A stretch of DNA of 64,000 bases from Pseudomonas sp. R37(2017) (GTDB lineage: Bacteria; Pseudomonadota; Gammaproteobacteria; Pseudomonadales; Pseudomonadaceae): contig NZ_NEHO01000002.1 of NCBI RefSeq assembly GCF_002113375.1, positions 186,001-250,000 on the forward strand. The letters run 5' to 3'. Below the pieces are notes generated by a model that was given only the letters and a program-made list of their open reading frames with translations, made no database searches and was not told the origin of the DNA. This document shows positions 18,491 through 27,062 of the stretch, piece after piece. How positions within the stretch are numbered: the stretch's first letter is position 1; every line of letters begins with the position of its first letter. The position numbers and the translations under genes are program-made.

Positions 18491-18527
18491 TGCGAAATCG
18501 CCTATGAACCTGACAGGCGTTTTCGCA
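18491..18527. promoter_or_regulatory. Inverted repeat between thioesterase and MFS genes
   Basis: TGCGAAATCGCCT at 18491-18503 pairs with AGGCGTTTTCGCA at 18515-18527 with one mismatch. It lies in the divergent promoter region and could be an operator or a transcript hairpin. Confidence 0.4.
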
Positions 18528-18604
18528 CAGCAACCCCTGAAAAAACCGGAGCAAGACTGCGAGTATATCGGTCGATAGACTCCGCGACGACCGTCCGGTT
18601 CTCA

Positions 18605-18619
18605 TTTTGACCGTCAAAA
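18605..18619. promoter_or_regulatory. Palindrome TTTTGAC-C-GTCAAAA upstream of the MFS transporter
   Basis: A perfect 7-1-7 palindrome about 110 bases before the transporter start. Size and symmetry suit a dimeric repressor; the regulator is unknown. Confidence 0.35.
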
Positions 18620-18727
18620 ATGCACCTCTATGTGCTTTTTCGAACAATTTGCTATCGTGCCGGACCTGCCCAAACCTCTGCCAGCGTTGTCGAGGTTGCA
18701 GATCCGACTATAAGAGAAGCCCTTGCC

Positions 18728-20026
18728 ATGACCACAGCGCCCTCGAGCATCGCGCAATCAGACCAGCCCGCACGTCCGCTGACCCGCAACGACTACAAGA
18801 CTCTTTCGCTGTCTGCCCTGGGCGGCGCGCTGGAGTTCTACGATTTCATCATCTTCGTGTTCTTCGCCACGGTGGTGGGCAAGCTGTTTTTCCCGGCGGA
18901 GATGCCTGAATGGCTGCGTCTGATGCAGACCTTCGGCATCTTCGCCGCCGGCTACCTCGCTCGTCCGCTGGGCGGCATCGTGATGGCGCACTTCGGCGAC
19001 CTGCTGGGACGCAAGAAAATGTTCACCCTGAGCATTTTCATGATGGCGGTGCCGACCCTGATCATGGGTTTGCTGCCGACCTATGCGCAGATCGGCATGT
19101 GGGCGCCGATCCTGTTGCTGTTGATGCGGGTGATCCAGGGCGCGGCCATTGGCGGTGAAGTACCGGGGGCGTGGGTCTTTGTTTCCGAGCACGTACCGCA
19201 ACGGCATGTCGGCTATGCCTGTGGCACCCTGACCAGCGGCCTGACAGCGGGCATCCTCTTGGGCTCTCTGGTCGCCACGGCGATCAACAGCCTTTACACC
19301 CCGGATGAAGTTGCGGACTACGCCTGGCGGATCCCGTTCCTGCTGGGTGGCGTGTTCGGTTTGTTCTCGGTGTACCTGCGTCGCTGGCTGCACGAAACCC
19401 CCGTGTTCGCCGAACTGCAACTGCGCAAGGCCCTGGCCGAGGAAGTGCCGCTGCGGGCGGTGCTGCGTGACCATCGTGGCGCGATAACCATTTCGATGCT
19501 GCTGACCTGGCTGCTGTCGGCCGCCATCGTGGTGCTGATCCTGATGACCCCGACGGTGTTGCAGACGGTCTATCACTTCTCGCCAACCACGTCCCTGCAG
19601 GCGAACAGCGTGGCGATCGTGTTCCTGAGCGTTGGCTGCATCATCGCCGGCGCACTGGCCGATCGCTTCGGTGCGGGGCGAGTCTTCGTGATCGGCTGTA
19701 CCGCGCTGTTGGCCAGCTCCTGGACCTTCTATCACAGCCTGGCTGACCATCCCGACTGGCTGTTCCCGATGTATGCGCTGACCGGCCTGCTGGTCGGCAC
19801 CATCGGCGCGGTGCCCTACGTGATGGTCAAGGCTTTCCCGCCGGTGGTGCGTTTCAGCGGCCTGTCGTTCTCGTACAACGTCGCCTACGCGATTTTCGGT
19901 GGCCTGACGCCGATGATCGTCAGTCTGTTGCTCAAGGAGAGCGCGATGGGGCCTGCCTATTACGTGGCGGTGCTCTGTGGCGTGGGGATTCTGGTGGGGG
20001 CCTGGCTCTGGAAGAGGGGCCGGTAA
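18728..20026 (+). CDS. MFS transporter, metabolite:H+ symporter (MHS) family
   Basis: 432 residues with about 12 membrane segments. LGGALEFYDFIIFVFFATVVGKLFF at the first segment, then YLARPLGGIVMAHFGDLLGRKKMF (the conserved cytoplasmic loop) and RVIQGAAIGGEVPGAWVFVSEHVP mark the MHS group, which includes citrate, shikimate and proline/betaine carriers. The substrate cannot be read from sequence. Start at 18728 (MTTAPSS) is chosen over the open extension to 18620; upstream AGAGAAG is a fair ribosome-binding site. In P. aeruginosa a similar carrier lies beside pstS; here a toxin-antitoxin-like pair has been inserted between them. Confidence 0.88.
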   Translation: MTTAPSSIAQSDQPARPLTRNDYKTLSLSALGGALEFYDFIIFVFFATVVGKLFFPAEMPEWLRLMQTFGIFAAGYLARPLGGIVMAHFGDLLGRKKMFTLSIFMMAVPTLIMGLLPTYAQIGMWAPILLLLMRVIQGAAIGGEVPGAWVFVSEHVPQRHVGYACGTLTSGLTAGILLGSLVATAINSLYTPDEVADYAWRIPFLLGGVFGLFSVYLRRWLHETPVFAELQLRKALAEEVPLRAVLRDHRGAITISMLLTWLLSAAIVVLILMTPTVLQTVYHFSPTTSLQANSVAIVFLSVGCIIAGALADRFGAGRVFVIGCTALLASSWTFYHSLADHPDWLFPMYALTGLLVGTIGAVPYVMVKAFPPVVRFSGLSFSYNVAYAIFGGLTPMIVSLLLKESAMGPAYYVAVLCGVGILVGAWLWKRGR

Positions 20027-20033
20027 AGGGGGG

Positions 20034-20524
20034 TCAAGGCTTTCGCCAATGCGTAAGCCTTGTATCACATTCGTTCGAAGGCAGACGCGCACCACGTTCA
20101 AGCATGTCGCTAAGCGCACTGGCAGCCTGTATGGGGGCAATCACTTGATGCTCTACCATCAAATCCAATAGCCAAAGGGCGCCATGCACTTGTAGTCCAT
20201 CGCGTTTGGCCTGACGCCTGAGTCTTCCATCGCAGTCAGTAGTGGGCGACCGGTTTGCTGTGCAAGCAGATAGCAAGACACATCAGCCAATGAACTGTTG
20301 TTGTGCTCTATTTTGAGTCCAAACAGTCTGGAAACCCCTGATTCGTCGAAGGACTCAACCTGCAGTCCGCGGCCAAGTAACTCGTCTTGGGGAAAATCTT
20401 CGAGTTCACTCAGCACGAAATCGGTACAGCAAAGAGTGAAAGGAAGGCTGAACATCTGTTCCAGCAGTCCGGCATTTCTGAAATCGATCCAGATATTCGT
20501 ATCGCTGATATAAATCAGACTCAT
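20034..20524 (-). pseudogene. PIN-domain protein, broken by a one-base frameshift
   Basis: Two overlapping minus frames together make one PIN-domain protein of about 163 residues. The first (20159-20524) gives YISDTNIWID with D8, E40 in LSELED, and D81 in SLADVS, then LLT at residues 95-97. The second frame continues as DGRLRRQAKRDGLQVHGALW and ends at 20034. Joining them needs one extra G (ACTGGCGATGG instead of ACTGCGATGG) at about 20232-20236. The break removes the fourth acidic residue and all of the C-terminus, so the nuclease should be inactive unless the shift is a sequencing error or is bypassed. The ATG overlaps the stop of the upstream Xre-ImmA gene (ATGA), so the two were translated together. 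Confidence 0.78.
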
Positions 20525-21579
20525 GCACTCTCCAGCGAGCCCAGAAAATTGGGATCAAGGGTGCTCACTGGTTTGCGTAAAAGTTCGGCTGCGCGGGATT
20601 TGGTGATCAACCCTTCCGCGAGTCCCCAGAACACTAATGACTCGAAACGTTGCGGTGGCTTGCAAGGCAAGGGTTCGGGTTCAGCCTTGCGCCATCCATT
20701 TGCACCGAATTGGATAGTGAGGGATTTATATCCATTGTCGCTAAGTAGGTTCAGATCCTTCAGGCGCCGCAACGCTGCTTGCATCGAGATTCCGTATTGG
20801 CGTTTGGCAATCAGCAGTTCACGAGGATGGACTCGTGAGCGCGGATGGCTGCCGAAGTCGCTGGTTACCCCTTTAGCGGGGTAGAGGAAAGCACCTGCGA
20901 AACGATGGCAGCAGTTTTCCTTGTCGCGTTCAGGCATATTTTCGGGCAGTTGCATGACCCAGTGACCAAGTTCATGGGCGGCAGTGAAGCGTATACGCTC
21001 GCCTGGACGATAGGCATTGAGCGCAATCAATACGTGGCGACCATCACTAGTAGCGGCACAGGCCCCGTCAAAGTCATCCGGCCCCGTTAGCATCGCGACC
21101 TTGATGCTGTGCTCTTCCAGTTGTTCGGTCAGATTGGAAATAGGATCACTACCAATTCCCCAGTAATCCCTGAGCAGTTCGGCGGCATGCTCGGCTTCTT
21201 CGAAAGATGATACGGGCAACATTTGCGCTGGGGTTTCTGGAGTTCGAATGTCTTCTGGGTCAAAGCACTCCTCTAGAGCAATGTAGCGCTCGAGATGTTC
21301 CCGGATCTGTTCTTCGACTTGAACCTGACGATATTTCGGCATTTTCGCCAATTTGCGAAACTCAAGCGGAGCAAGTGGAACGGCATCCGCACGGAAGAAA
21401 TACTCAGGATTGACCTGCAGCACCTTGGCCATTTGCAATAGGCGAGTCGAATTCGGAGTGCTTAACCCCTTTTCATATTTGTTAAGAGCTTGCTTGGTGA
21501 TGTCGCCAAGTTGGAGCGCCAGAGTCTCCAGAGATATGCCCCGCAAAAGGCGGGCGCGGCGGATTCGGTCGTTGATCAT
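20521..21579 (-). CDS. Xre HTH - ImmA/IrrE metallopeptidase regulator
   Basis: 352 residues. An Xre-type helix-turn-helix occupies residues 1-65 (RRARLLRGISLETLALQLG, ITKQALNKYEKGLSTP). From about residue 130 comes an ImmA/IrrE domain with the zinc site H202-E203-H206 in FTAAHELGHWVMQ. Proteins of this layout repress their own operon and are relieved by proteolysis or act as antitoxins. It is cotranscribed with the PIN gene by a four-base overlap, so an antitoxin role is inferred. A 9-bp inverted repeat lies just upstream of its start. GAGAGGAACAC precedes the ATG. Codon use is less GC-rich than in the flanking core genes, which suggests acquisition. Confidence 0.88.
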   Translation of the reverse strand: MINDRIRRARLLRGISLETLALQLGDITKQALNKYEKGLSTPNSTRLLQMAKVLQVNPEYFFRADAVPLAPLEFRKLAKMPKYRQVQVEEQIREHLERYIALEECFDPEDIRTPETPAQMLPVSSFEEAEHAAELLRDYWGIGSDPISNLTEQLEEHSIKVAMLTGPDDFDGACAATSDGRHVLIALNAYRPGERIRFTAAHELGHWVMQLPENMPERDKENCCHRFAGAFLYPAKGVTSDFGSHPRSRVHPRELLIAKRQYGISMQAALRRLKDLNLLSDNGYKSLTIQFGANGWRKAEPEPLPCKPPQRFESLVFWGLAEGLITKSRAAELLRKPVSTLDPNFLGSLESA

Positions 21580-21592
21580 GTGTTCCTCTCTT

Positions 21593-21630
21593 GGTTGACA
21601 AGGCTATATTTTAGTTTCTTTTTGTCAACC
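21593..21630 (-). promoter_or_regulatory. Inverted-repeat operator/promoter of the Xre-ImmA gene
   Basis: GGTTGACAA at 21593-21601 and its complement TTGTCAACC at 21622-21630 are separated by 20 AT-rich bases. On the minus strand the distal arm contains TTGACA, a perfect -35 box, so a repressor bound here would block the promoter. Autoregulation by the Xre domain is inferred. Confidence 0.6.
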
Positions 21631-21671
21631 TCTCTGCAGAGCCTCGATACATTTGCCTGCTCAATACTGGC

Positions 21672-21701
21672 CTTTCATCCAATTGTCATATTTCAGCCAT
21701 A
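21672..21701 (+). promoter_or_regulatory. PHO box (three half-sites) upstream of pstS
   Basis: CTTTCAT at 21672, TTGTCAT at 21683 and CAGCCAT at 21694 are spaced exactly 11 bases apart, the spacing of PhoB tandem repeats. It lies 70-95 bases before the pstS start, the right place for a PhoB-activated promoter. Confidence 0.75.
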
Positions 21702-21767
21702 GAGTGTTCACACGGCCTGCTGATACTTGGCCCCGACTTAACACACCCTATCTGCTAGGAGTAAGGC

Positions 21768-22769
21768 ATGAAACTGAAGCGTTTGATGGCGGCAATGACT
21801 TTTGTCGCTGCTGGCGTTGCGACTGCCAACGCGGTTGCCGCTGTTGACCCTGCTATCCCGAGCTACACCAAGACCACTGGTGTGTCGGGCAACCTGTCCA
21901 GCGTTGGTTCCGACACCCTGGCCAACCTCATGACCCTCTGGGCTGAGAACTACAAAAAAGAATACCCGAACGTAAACATCCAGATTCAGGCCGCTGGCTC
22001 CGCCACTGCGCCACCTGCGCTGACTGAAGGCACCTCCAACCTGGGCCCGATGAGCCGCAAGATGAAGGACACCGAACTGGCTGCCTTCGAGCAGAAGTAC
22101 GGCTACAAGCCAACCGCTATCCCGGTTGCCGTGGACGCCCTGGCTGTATTCGTACACAAGGACAACCCGATCCAGCACCTGACCATGGAGCAGGTCGACG
22201 CGATCTTCTCGTCCACTCGTCTGTGCGGCGCTAAAGCCGACGTGAAAACCTGGGGCGACCTGGGCGTGACCGGCGACCTGGCCAACAAGCCGGTCCAATT
22301 GTTCGGTCGTAACTCGGTATCGGGCACCTACGGCTACTTCAAGGAAGAAGCCCTGTGCAAAGGCGACTACAAGCCTAACGTGAACGAGCAACCAGGTTCG
22401 GCTTCGGTCGTGCAGTCGATCAGTTCCTCGCTGAACGGCATCGGTTACTCGGGCATCGGTTACAAGACCGCCAGCGTGAAGACTGTGGCCCTGGCCAAGA
22501 AAGGCAGCCAGGACTTCATCGAAGACACCGAAGAAAACGCCCTGAACGGCAAGTACCCGCTGTCGCGCTTCCTGTACGTGTACGTCAACAAGGCCCCGAA
22601 CAAGCCTCTGGCCCCGCTGGAAGCCGAGTTCGTGAAGCTGGTTCTGTCGAAACAGGGCCAGGAAGTTGTAGTGAAAGATGGCTACATCCCACTGCCGGCC
22701 AAAGTAGCTGCCAAAGCTCTGGCTGACCTGGGCCTGGTGGAAGGCGGCACTGAAGTCGCAAAAAAGTAA
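21768..22769 (+). CDS. pstS: Phosphate ABC transporter periplasmic binding protein
   Basis: 333 residues. A signal peptide of about 25 residues (ending NAVAA) precedes the mature protein. [41 protein letters not shown] and [17 protein letters not shown] form the phosphate-binding loops of the longer Pseudomonas PstS type. It binds inorganic phosphate in the periplasm and delivers it to PstCA. AGGAGTAAGGC precedes the ATG. First gene of the pst-phoU operon, separated from pstC by 163 bases that hold a hairpin and a second PHO box. Confidence 0.95.
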   Translation: MKLKRLMAAMTFVAAGVATANAVAAVDPAIPSYTKTTGVSGNLSSVGSDTLANLMTLWAENYKKEYPNVNIQIQAAGSATAPPALTEGTSNLGPMSRKMKDTELAAFEQKYGYKPTAIPVAVDALAVFVHKDNPIQHLTMEQVDAIFSSTRLCGAKADVKTWGDLGVTGDLANKPVQLFGRNSVSGTYGYFKEEALCKGDYKPNVNEQPGSASVVQSISSSLNGIGYSGIGYKTASVKTVALAKKGSQDFIEDTEENALNGKYPLSRFLYVYVNKAPNKPLAPLEAEFVKLVLSKQGQEVVVKDGYIPLPAKVAAKALADLGLVEGGTEVAKK

Positions 22770-22804
22770 CAAATTGAGTCCGAGGTGAACCCCCTCGGAT
22801 TCAC

Positions 22805-22830
22805 ATGGGGGCGGCAGGAGCCGCCCCCAT
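22805..22830 (+). terminator. Strong GC hairpin after pstS
   Basis: ATGGGGGCGGC AGGA GCCGCCCCCAT, an 11-bp perfect stem with no good T tract. It may reduce read-through or protect the abundant pstS message from 3' decay. Confidence 0.7.
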
Positions 22831-22892
22831 CTACTTCAAATTCTCTATCCACTGCTGGTTACCGCTAGCGGCGGATTTGTTGCGTCACTGCA

Positions 22893-22911
22893 CTGTCATC
22901 TTTCTGTCATA
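22893..22911 (+). promoter_or_regulatory. PHO box upstream of pstC
   Basis: CTGTCATCTTTCTGTCATA: two exact CTGTCAT half-sites 11 bases apart, ending 21 bases before the pstC start. It is nearly the consensus PhoB site, so pstCAB-phoU should have its own phosphate-starvation promoter. Confidence 0.85.
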
Positions 22912-22932
22912 CAGGATCGCTAGGGTGTGCGA

Positions 22933-25215
22933 ATGAATGATCTGGCCAATTCCACAATGACTACTAATCCCCCCAAGCGAATTGACTTCAATACGCCTGA
23001 GCTACAACGCAAGCGTCGCATTCGCGCGCTCAAGGATCGCTTCACCCGCTGGTACGTCCTCATCGGCGGCCTGGCGGTGCTGGCAGCCATCACACTGATC
23101 TTCTTCTTTCTCGCCTACGTGGTCGCGCCCTTGTTCCAGGGTGCCAGCCTGACGGCGAAAGATGCGCTCACCCCAGCCTGGATGCAGGATGCCGGCAAGC
23201 CACTGGTGATCTCGCTCGAAGAGCAAAACCAGGTGGCGATGCGGGTTTCCGACAAGGGCCAGGCATTGTTTTTCGATATCGACAGTGGCGCCGAGCTCAA
23301 GCGCGTCGATTTGCCTGTTCCGGCCGGCACCACCGTCACTTCCATCGGCGAAGACCAGCCAGGTCATCCGCTGATGGCCGTGGGCCTGTCCAACGGCCAG
23401 GCACTGGTGTTCCGTCACACCTATAAAGTCAGCTACCCGGAAGGCAAGAAAACCATCACTCCGGCCGTCGAGTACCCGTATGGCGAAGCGCCAATCGCGG
23501 TGAACGAAGCCGGCGGCGCGCTGGAACATGTCAGCCTCAACGCCAACGACTCGACCCTGATGCTGGTCGGCGCCACCGGTTCGCAACTCAACGTTCTGTC
23601 GCTGACCAGCGAAGAGAACATGATGACCGGCGAAGTCACCAACGAGCAGAAGCGCATCGACCTGCCGCAGATGACCGAGCCGGTGAAGAACATCTTCGTC
23701 GACCCGCGCCAGCAGTGGCTGTACGTGGTTAACGGGCGTGCCCAGGCCGACGTGTTCAGCCTGCGCGACAAGAGTCTCAATGGTCGCTACAAACTGCTTG
23801 AAGACGGTGAAGCGCAAGTCACCGCCAGCACTCAGCTGGTGGGCGGCATTTCTTTGATCATCGGTGACTCCAAAGGTGGCCTGGCCCAGTGGTTCATGGC
23901 TCGCGATCCGGATGGCGAGCAGCGTTTGAAGCAGATCCGTACGTTCCAGATGGGCACCACGCCTATCGTGGAAATCTCTGCTGAAGAACGTCGCAAGGGC
24001 TTCGTCGCCCTGGACGCTTCCGGCAAGCTTGGCGTATTCCACAGCACCGCCCACCGCACCTTGCTGGTTGAGCCGGTCGCTGAAGGCCAGGGCATTTTCG
24101 GTCTGTCGCCTCGTGCCAACCGCGTGATCGTCGAAGCCGGCGGCAAGCTGCAACCGCTGCTGCTCGACAACCCGCACCCGGAAGTCTCGTGGAGCGCGCT
24201 GTGGAGCAAGGTCTGGTACGAGAACTACGACGAACCCAAATACGTCTGGCAATCGACCGCCGCCAACACCGACTTCGAACCCAAGCTGAGTCTGTCTCCA
24301 CTGACCTTCGGTACCCTGAAGGCCGCGTTCTACGCCATGCTGCTGGCCGCTCCACTGGCCGTTGCCGCTGCGATCTACACCGCGTATTTCATGGCGCCGG
24401 GCATGCGCCGCAAGGTCAAGCCGGTGATCGAGCTGATGGAAGCGATGCCGACGGTGATCCTCGGTTTCTTCGCCGGTCTGTTCCTCGCGCCCTATGTGGA
24501 AGGGCATCTGCCCGGCATCTTCAGCCTGCTGATGTTGCTGCCGATCGGCATCCTGGTGGCCGGGTTCACCTTCAGTCGTCTGCCTGAGTCGATCCGCCTG
24601 AAAGTCCCGGATGGCTGGGAAAGTGCGCTGCTGATTCCGGTGATCCTGTTTGTGGGCTGGCTGTCGCTGTACATGAGCCCGTTCATGGAGAACTGGTTCT
24701 TTGGCGGCGACATGCGCATGTGGATCTCCCACGACCTGGGCATCACCTACGACCAGCGCAACGCCCTGGTGGTCGGCCTGGCCATGGGCTTCGCGGTCAT
24801 TCCGAACATCTACTCGATCGCTGAAGACGCCGTGTTCAGCGTGCCTCGGGGCCTGACCCTGGGCTCTCTGGCCCTCGGTGCCACGCCATGGCAGACCATG
24901 ACCCGCGTGGTAATCCTCACCGCGAGTCCGGGCATCTTCTCGGCGCTGATGATCGGCATGGGCCGTGCGGTCGGTGAAACCATGATCGTGCTGATGGCCA
25001 CCGGTAACACCCCGGTCATGGAAATGAACCTGTTCGAAGGCCTGCGCACCCTGGCCGCCAACGTCGCGGTGGAAATGCCCGAATCGGAAGTCGGCGGCAG
25101 CCACTACCGCGTGCTGTTCCTCTCGGCGCTGGTGCTGCTGTTGTTCACCTTCGTCATGAACACCCTCGCAGAACTGATTCGTCAGCGTCTGCGCAAGAAA
25201 TACTCGTCGCTTTAA
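22933..25215 (+). CDS. pstC: Phosphate ABC transporter permease, long form with periplasmic insert
   Basis: 760 residues, more than twice the E. coli PstC. A first membrane helix (VLIGGLAVLAAITLIFFFLAY) is followed by a soluble stretch of some 370 residues with repeated beta-strand motifs (ALVFRHTYKV, WLYVVNGRAQADVFSL), perhaps a propeller-like periplasmic domain. The permease core begins near residue 455 (LKAAFYAMLLAAPLAVAAAIY) and includes the ABC loop SLALGATPWQTMTRVVILTASPG that contacts PstB. Start taken at the ATG at 22933 with AGGG upstream; a GTG two codons earlier is possible. This long form is known in Pseudomonas. Confidence 0.92.
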   Translation: MNDLANSTMTTNPPKRIDFNTPELQRKRRIRALKDRFTRWYVLIGGLAVLAAITLIFFFLAYVVAPLFQGASLTAKDALTPAWMQDAGKPLVISLEEQNQVAMRVSDKGQALFFDIDSGAELKRVDLPVPAGTTVTSIGEDQPGHPLMAVGLSNGQALVFRHTYKVSYPEGKKTITPAVEYPYGEAPIAVNEAGGALEHVSLNANDSTLMLVGATGSQLNVLSLTSEENMMTGEVTNEQKRIDLPQMTEPVKNIFVDPRQQWLYVVNGRAQADVFSLRDKSLNGRYKLLEDGEAQVTASTQLVGGISLIIGDSKGGLAQWFMARDPDGEQRLKQIRTFQMGTTPIVEISAEERRKGFVALDASGKLGVFHSTAHRTLLVEPVAEGQGIFGLSPRANRVIVEAGGKLQPLLLDNPHPEVSWSALWSKVWYENYDEPKYVWQSTAANTDFEPKLSLSPLTFGTLKAAFYAMLLAAPLAVAAAIYTAYFMAPGMRRKVKPVIELMEAMPTVILGFFAGLFLAPYVEGHLPGIFSLLMLLPIGILVAGFTFSRLPESIRLKVPDGWESALLIPVILFVGWLSLYMSPFMENWFFGGDMRMWISHDLGITYDQRNALVVGLAMGFAVIPNIYSIAEDAVFSVPRGLTLGSLALGATPWQTMTRVVILTASPGIFSALMIGMGRAVGETMIVLMATGNTPVMEMNLFEGLRTLAANVAVEMPESEVGGSHYRVLFLSALVLLLFTFVMNTLAELIRQRLRKKYSSL

Positions 25216-25230
25216 GAAAGGTAGAAGTCT

Positions 25231-26901
25231 GTGAAACAGAACTCCTTGAAAGGATGGTTCAAGAGCGGCGCCCCCGGCGTCTGGATCAGCGGTGGCGCGG
25301 TGTCCATCGCGGTCATCATGACCATTGGCCTGCTGGCAGTGATTGCCGTGCGCGGTCTGGGTCACTTCTGGCCGGCGGATCTGGTGCAAGCCAGCTACGA
25401 CGTGCCGGGCCAGGGCAATCACCTGGTCGTCGGTGAAGTGGTACAGAAGGAAGAAGTACCGCGCGCACGTCTGAAAAGTGCTGGCTTGCCTGTGCCGGAC
25501 GAAGGTCCGGAGTTCATGACCCGCGAGCTGATCAAGGTCGGCAACCGCGACCTGAACGGCAACGACTTCACCTGGATCGTCGGCGAATGGCTGACCAATC
25601 AGACCACGCCGCCAGAGTTGATGGCCATCGAGCGTCGCGAGTGGGGCAACTTCTACGGTTACCTGGTCAACGTCAAACAGGACGGCAAGGTGATTGCCGA
25701 AGGCGAGGCCGCATGGCCTGAGCTGCAAGCGCGGATCGATCGCGTGAACAAGCTCGCCGCGCAACTCAAGACTCTGGAAAAGACCGACATCGGTGCGATC
25801 AACTCCGGACTCGAGCGCATCCGCCTGCATGGTCGCAAGCTGGAGCTGGAGGGCAAGCTCGACGCGGCCGCACAAGCAGACATGGAGTCCGAGCGCGCCG
25901 AACTGAACGCCCGTTATCAGGACGTTGAAGCACGACTGGCCGACCTGCACGCGCAGTTCAACCGCGATGCTCTGACGGCTCGCGATGCCAACGGCAAAGA
26001 AATCGAAATCAGCCTCGGCAAAGTGGTTCACGCCTACCAGCCGAACGCCATGAGCACCATGACCAAGATTGGTTTCTATTTCAGCAAGGTCTGGGAGTTC
26101 CTGAGCGACGACCCGCGCGAAGCGAACACCGAAGGCGGGATTTTCCCGGCCATCTTCGGCACCGTGATGATGACCTTGATCATGGCGATGATCGTGACCC
26201 CGTTCGGCGTGCTGGCGGCGGTGTACCTGCGTGAATACGCCAAGCAGAACACCCTGACCCGGGTGATCCGCATCGCGGTGAACAACCTGGCAGGTGTTCC
26301 GGCCATCGTTTACGGCGTGTTCGGCCTGGGCTTCTTCGTCTACGTGCTGGGTGGCTCGCTTGACCGCCTGTTCTTCCCGGAAGCCTTGCCGGCGCCGACC
26401 TTCGGTACCCCGGGCCTGCTGTGGGCCTCGCTGACCCTGGCTCTGCTGGCTGTGCCGGTAGTGATCGTGGCCACCGAAGAAGGGCTGGCGCGAATTCCTC
26501 GCACCGTGCGTGAAGGCTCGTTGGCCCTCGGCGCGACCAAGGCTGAGACCCTGTGGAAGATCGTGCTGCCGATGGCCAGCCCGGCCATGATGACCGGCAT
26601 GATCCTCGCCGTGGCCCGTGCCGCCGGTGAAGTGGCGCCGTTGATGCTGGTGGGTGTGGTGAAACTGGCGCCGTCGCTGCCGGTGGACGGTAACTACCCG
26701 TACCTGCACCTGGACCAGAAGATCATGCACCTGGGCTTCCACATCTATGACGTCGGCTTCCAGAGCCCGAACGTCGAAGCCGCACGACCGCTGGTGTACG
26801 CCACCGCGCTGCTGCTGGTGCTGGTGATCGCGGTACTGAACCTGTCGGCAGTGTGGATTCGTAACCACCTGCGCGAGAAGTACAAGGCTTTGGACAGCTG
26901 A
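25231..26901 (+). CDS. pstA: Phosphate ABC transporter permease, long form
   Basis: 556 residues, also longer than the usual 300. Starts with GTG, preceded by AAGAAAGGTAG. One N-terminal membrane helix is followed by a soluble stretch to about residue 300 that includes a helical, probably coiled-coil segment (VEARLADLHAQFNRDALTA). The permease core follows (GTVMMTLIMAMIVTPFGVLAAVYL) with the ABC loop SLALGATKAETLWKIVLPMASPA. It pairs with PstC to form the phosphate channel. It lies 15 bases after pstC. Confidence 0.93.
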   Translation: MKQNSLKGWFKSGAPGVWISGGAVSIAVIMTIGLLAVIAVRGLGHFWPADLVQASYDVPGQGNHLVVGEVVQKEEVPRARLKSAGLPVPDEGPEFMTRELIKVGNRDLNGNDFTWIVGEWLTNQTTPPELMAIERREWGNFYGYLVNVKQDGKVIAEGEAAWPELQARIDRVNKLAAQLKTLEKTDIGAINSGLERIRLHGRKLELEGKLDAAAQADMESERAELNARYQDVEARLADLHAQFNRDALTARDANGKEIEISLGKVVHAYQPNAMSTMTKIGFYFSKVWEFLSDDPREANTEGGIFPAIFGTVMMTLIMAMIVTPFGVLAAVYLREYAKQNTLTRVIRIAVNNLAGVPAIVYGVFGLGFFVYVLGGSLDRLFFPEALPAPTFGTPGLLWASLTLALLAVPVVIVATEEGLARIPRTVREGSLALGATKAETLWKIVLPMASPAMMTGMILAVARAAGEVAPLMLVGVVKLAPSLPVDGNYPYLHLDQKIMHLGFHIYDVGFQSPNVEAARPLVYATALLLVLVIAVLNLSAVWIRNHLREKYKALDS

Positions 26902-26904
26902 TAT

Positions 26905-26998
26905 CCCTGTGGGAGCGGGCTTGCTCGCGAAAGCGGTGGGTCAGGCGACATTGATGTTGAATGTGCCGACCTCTTCGCGAGCAAGCCCGCTCCCACCC
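26905..26998. repeat. REP doublet inside the pst operon (pstA-pstB)
   Basis: CCCTGTGGGAGCGGGCTTGC and its inverted copy GCAAGCCCGCTCCCACCC, separated by about 55 bases, fill most of the pstA-pstB gap. It could form a long hairpin in the operon mRNA and set relative levels of the genes. Confidence 0.9.
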
Positions 26999-27062
26999 TA
27001 GATTGAGTACAGCCGCACCATGCGGCTAACCAAACCGAATTTGTTAGCACAGGGAGCCTCCC

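Noticed and set aside
23002..26868. 1288-residue open frame on the minus strand
   Set aside because: It lies antisense to pstC and pstA, is histidine/glutamine-rich without any motif, and the sense genes are certain. A GC-skew shadow.
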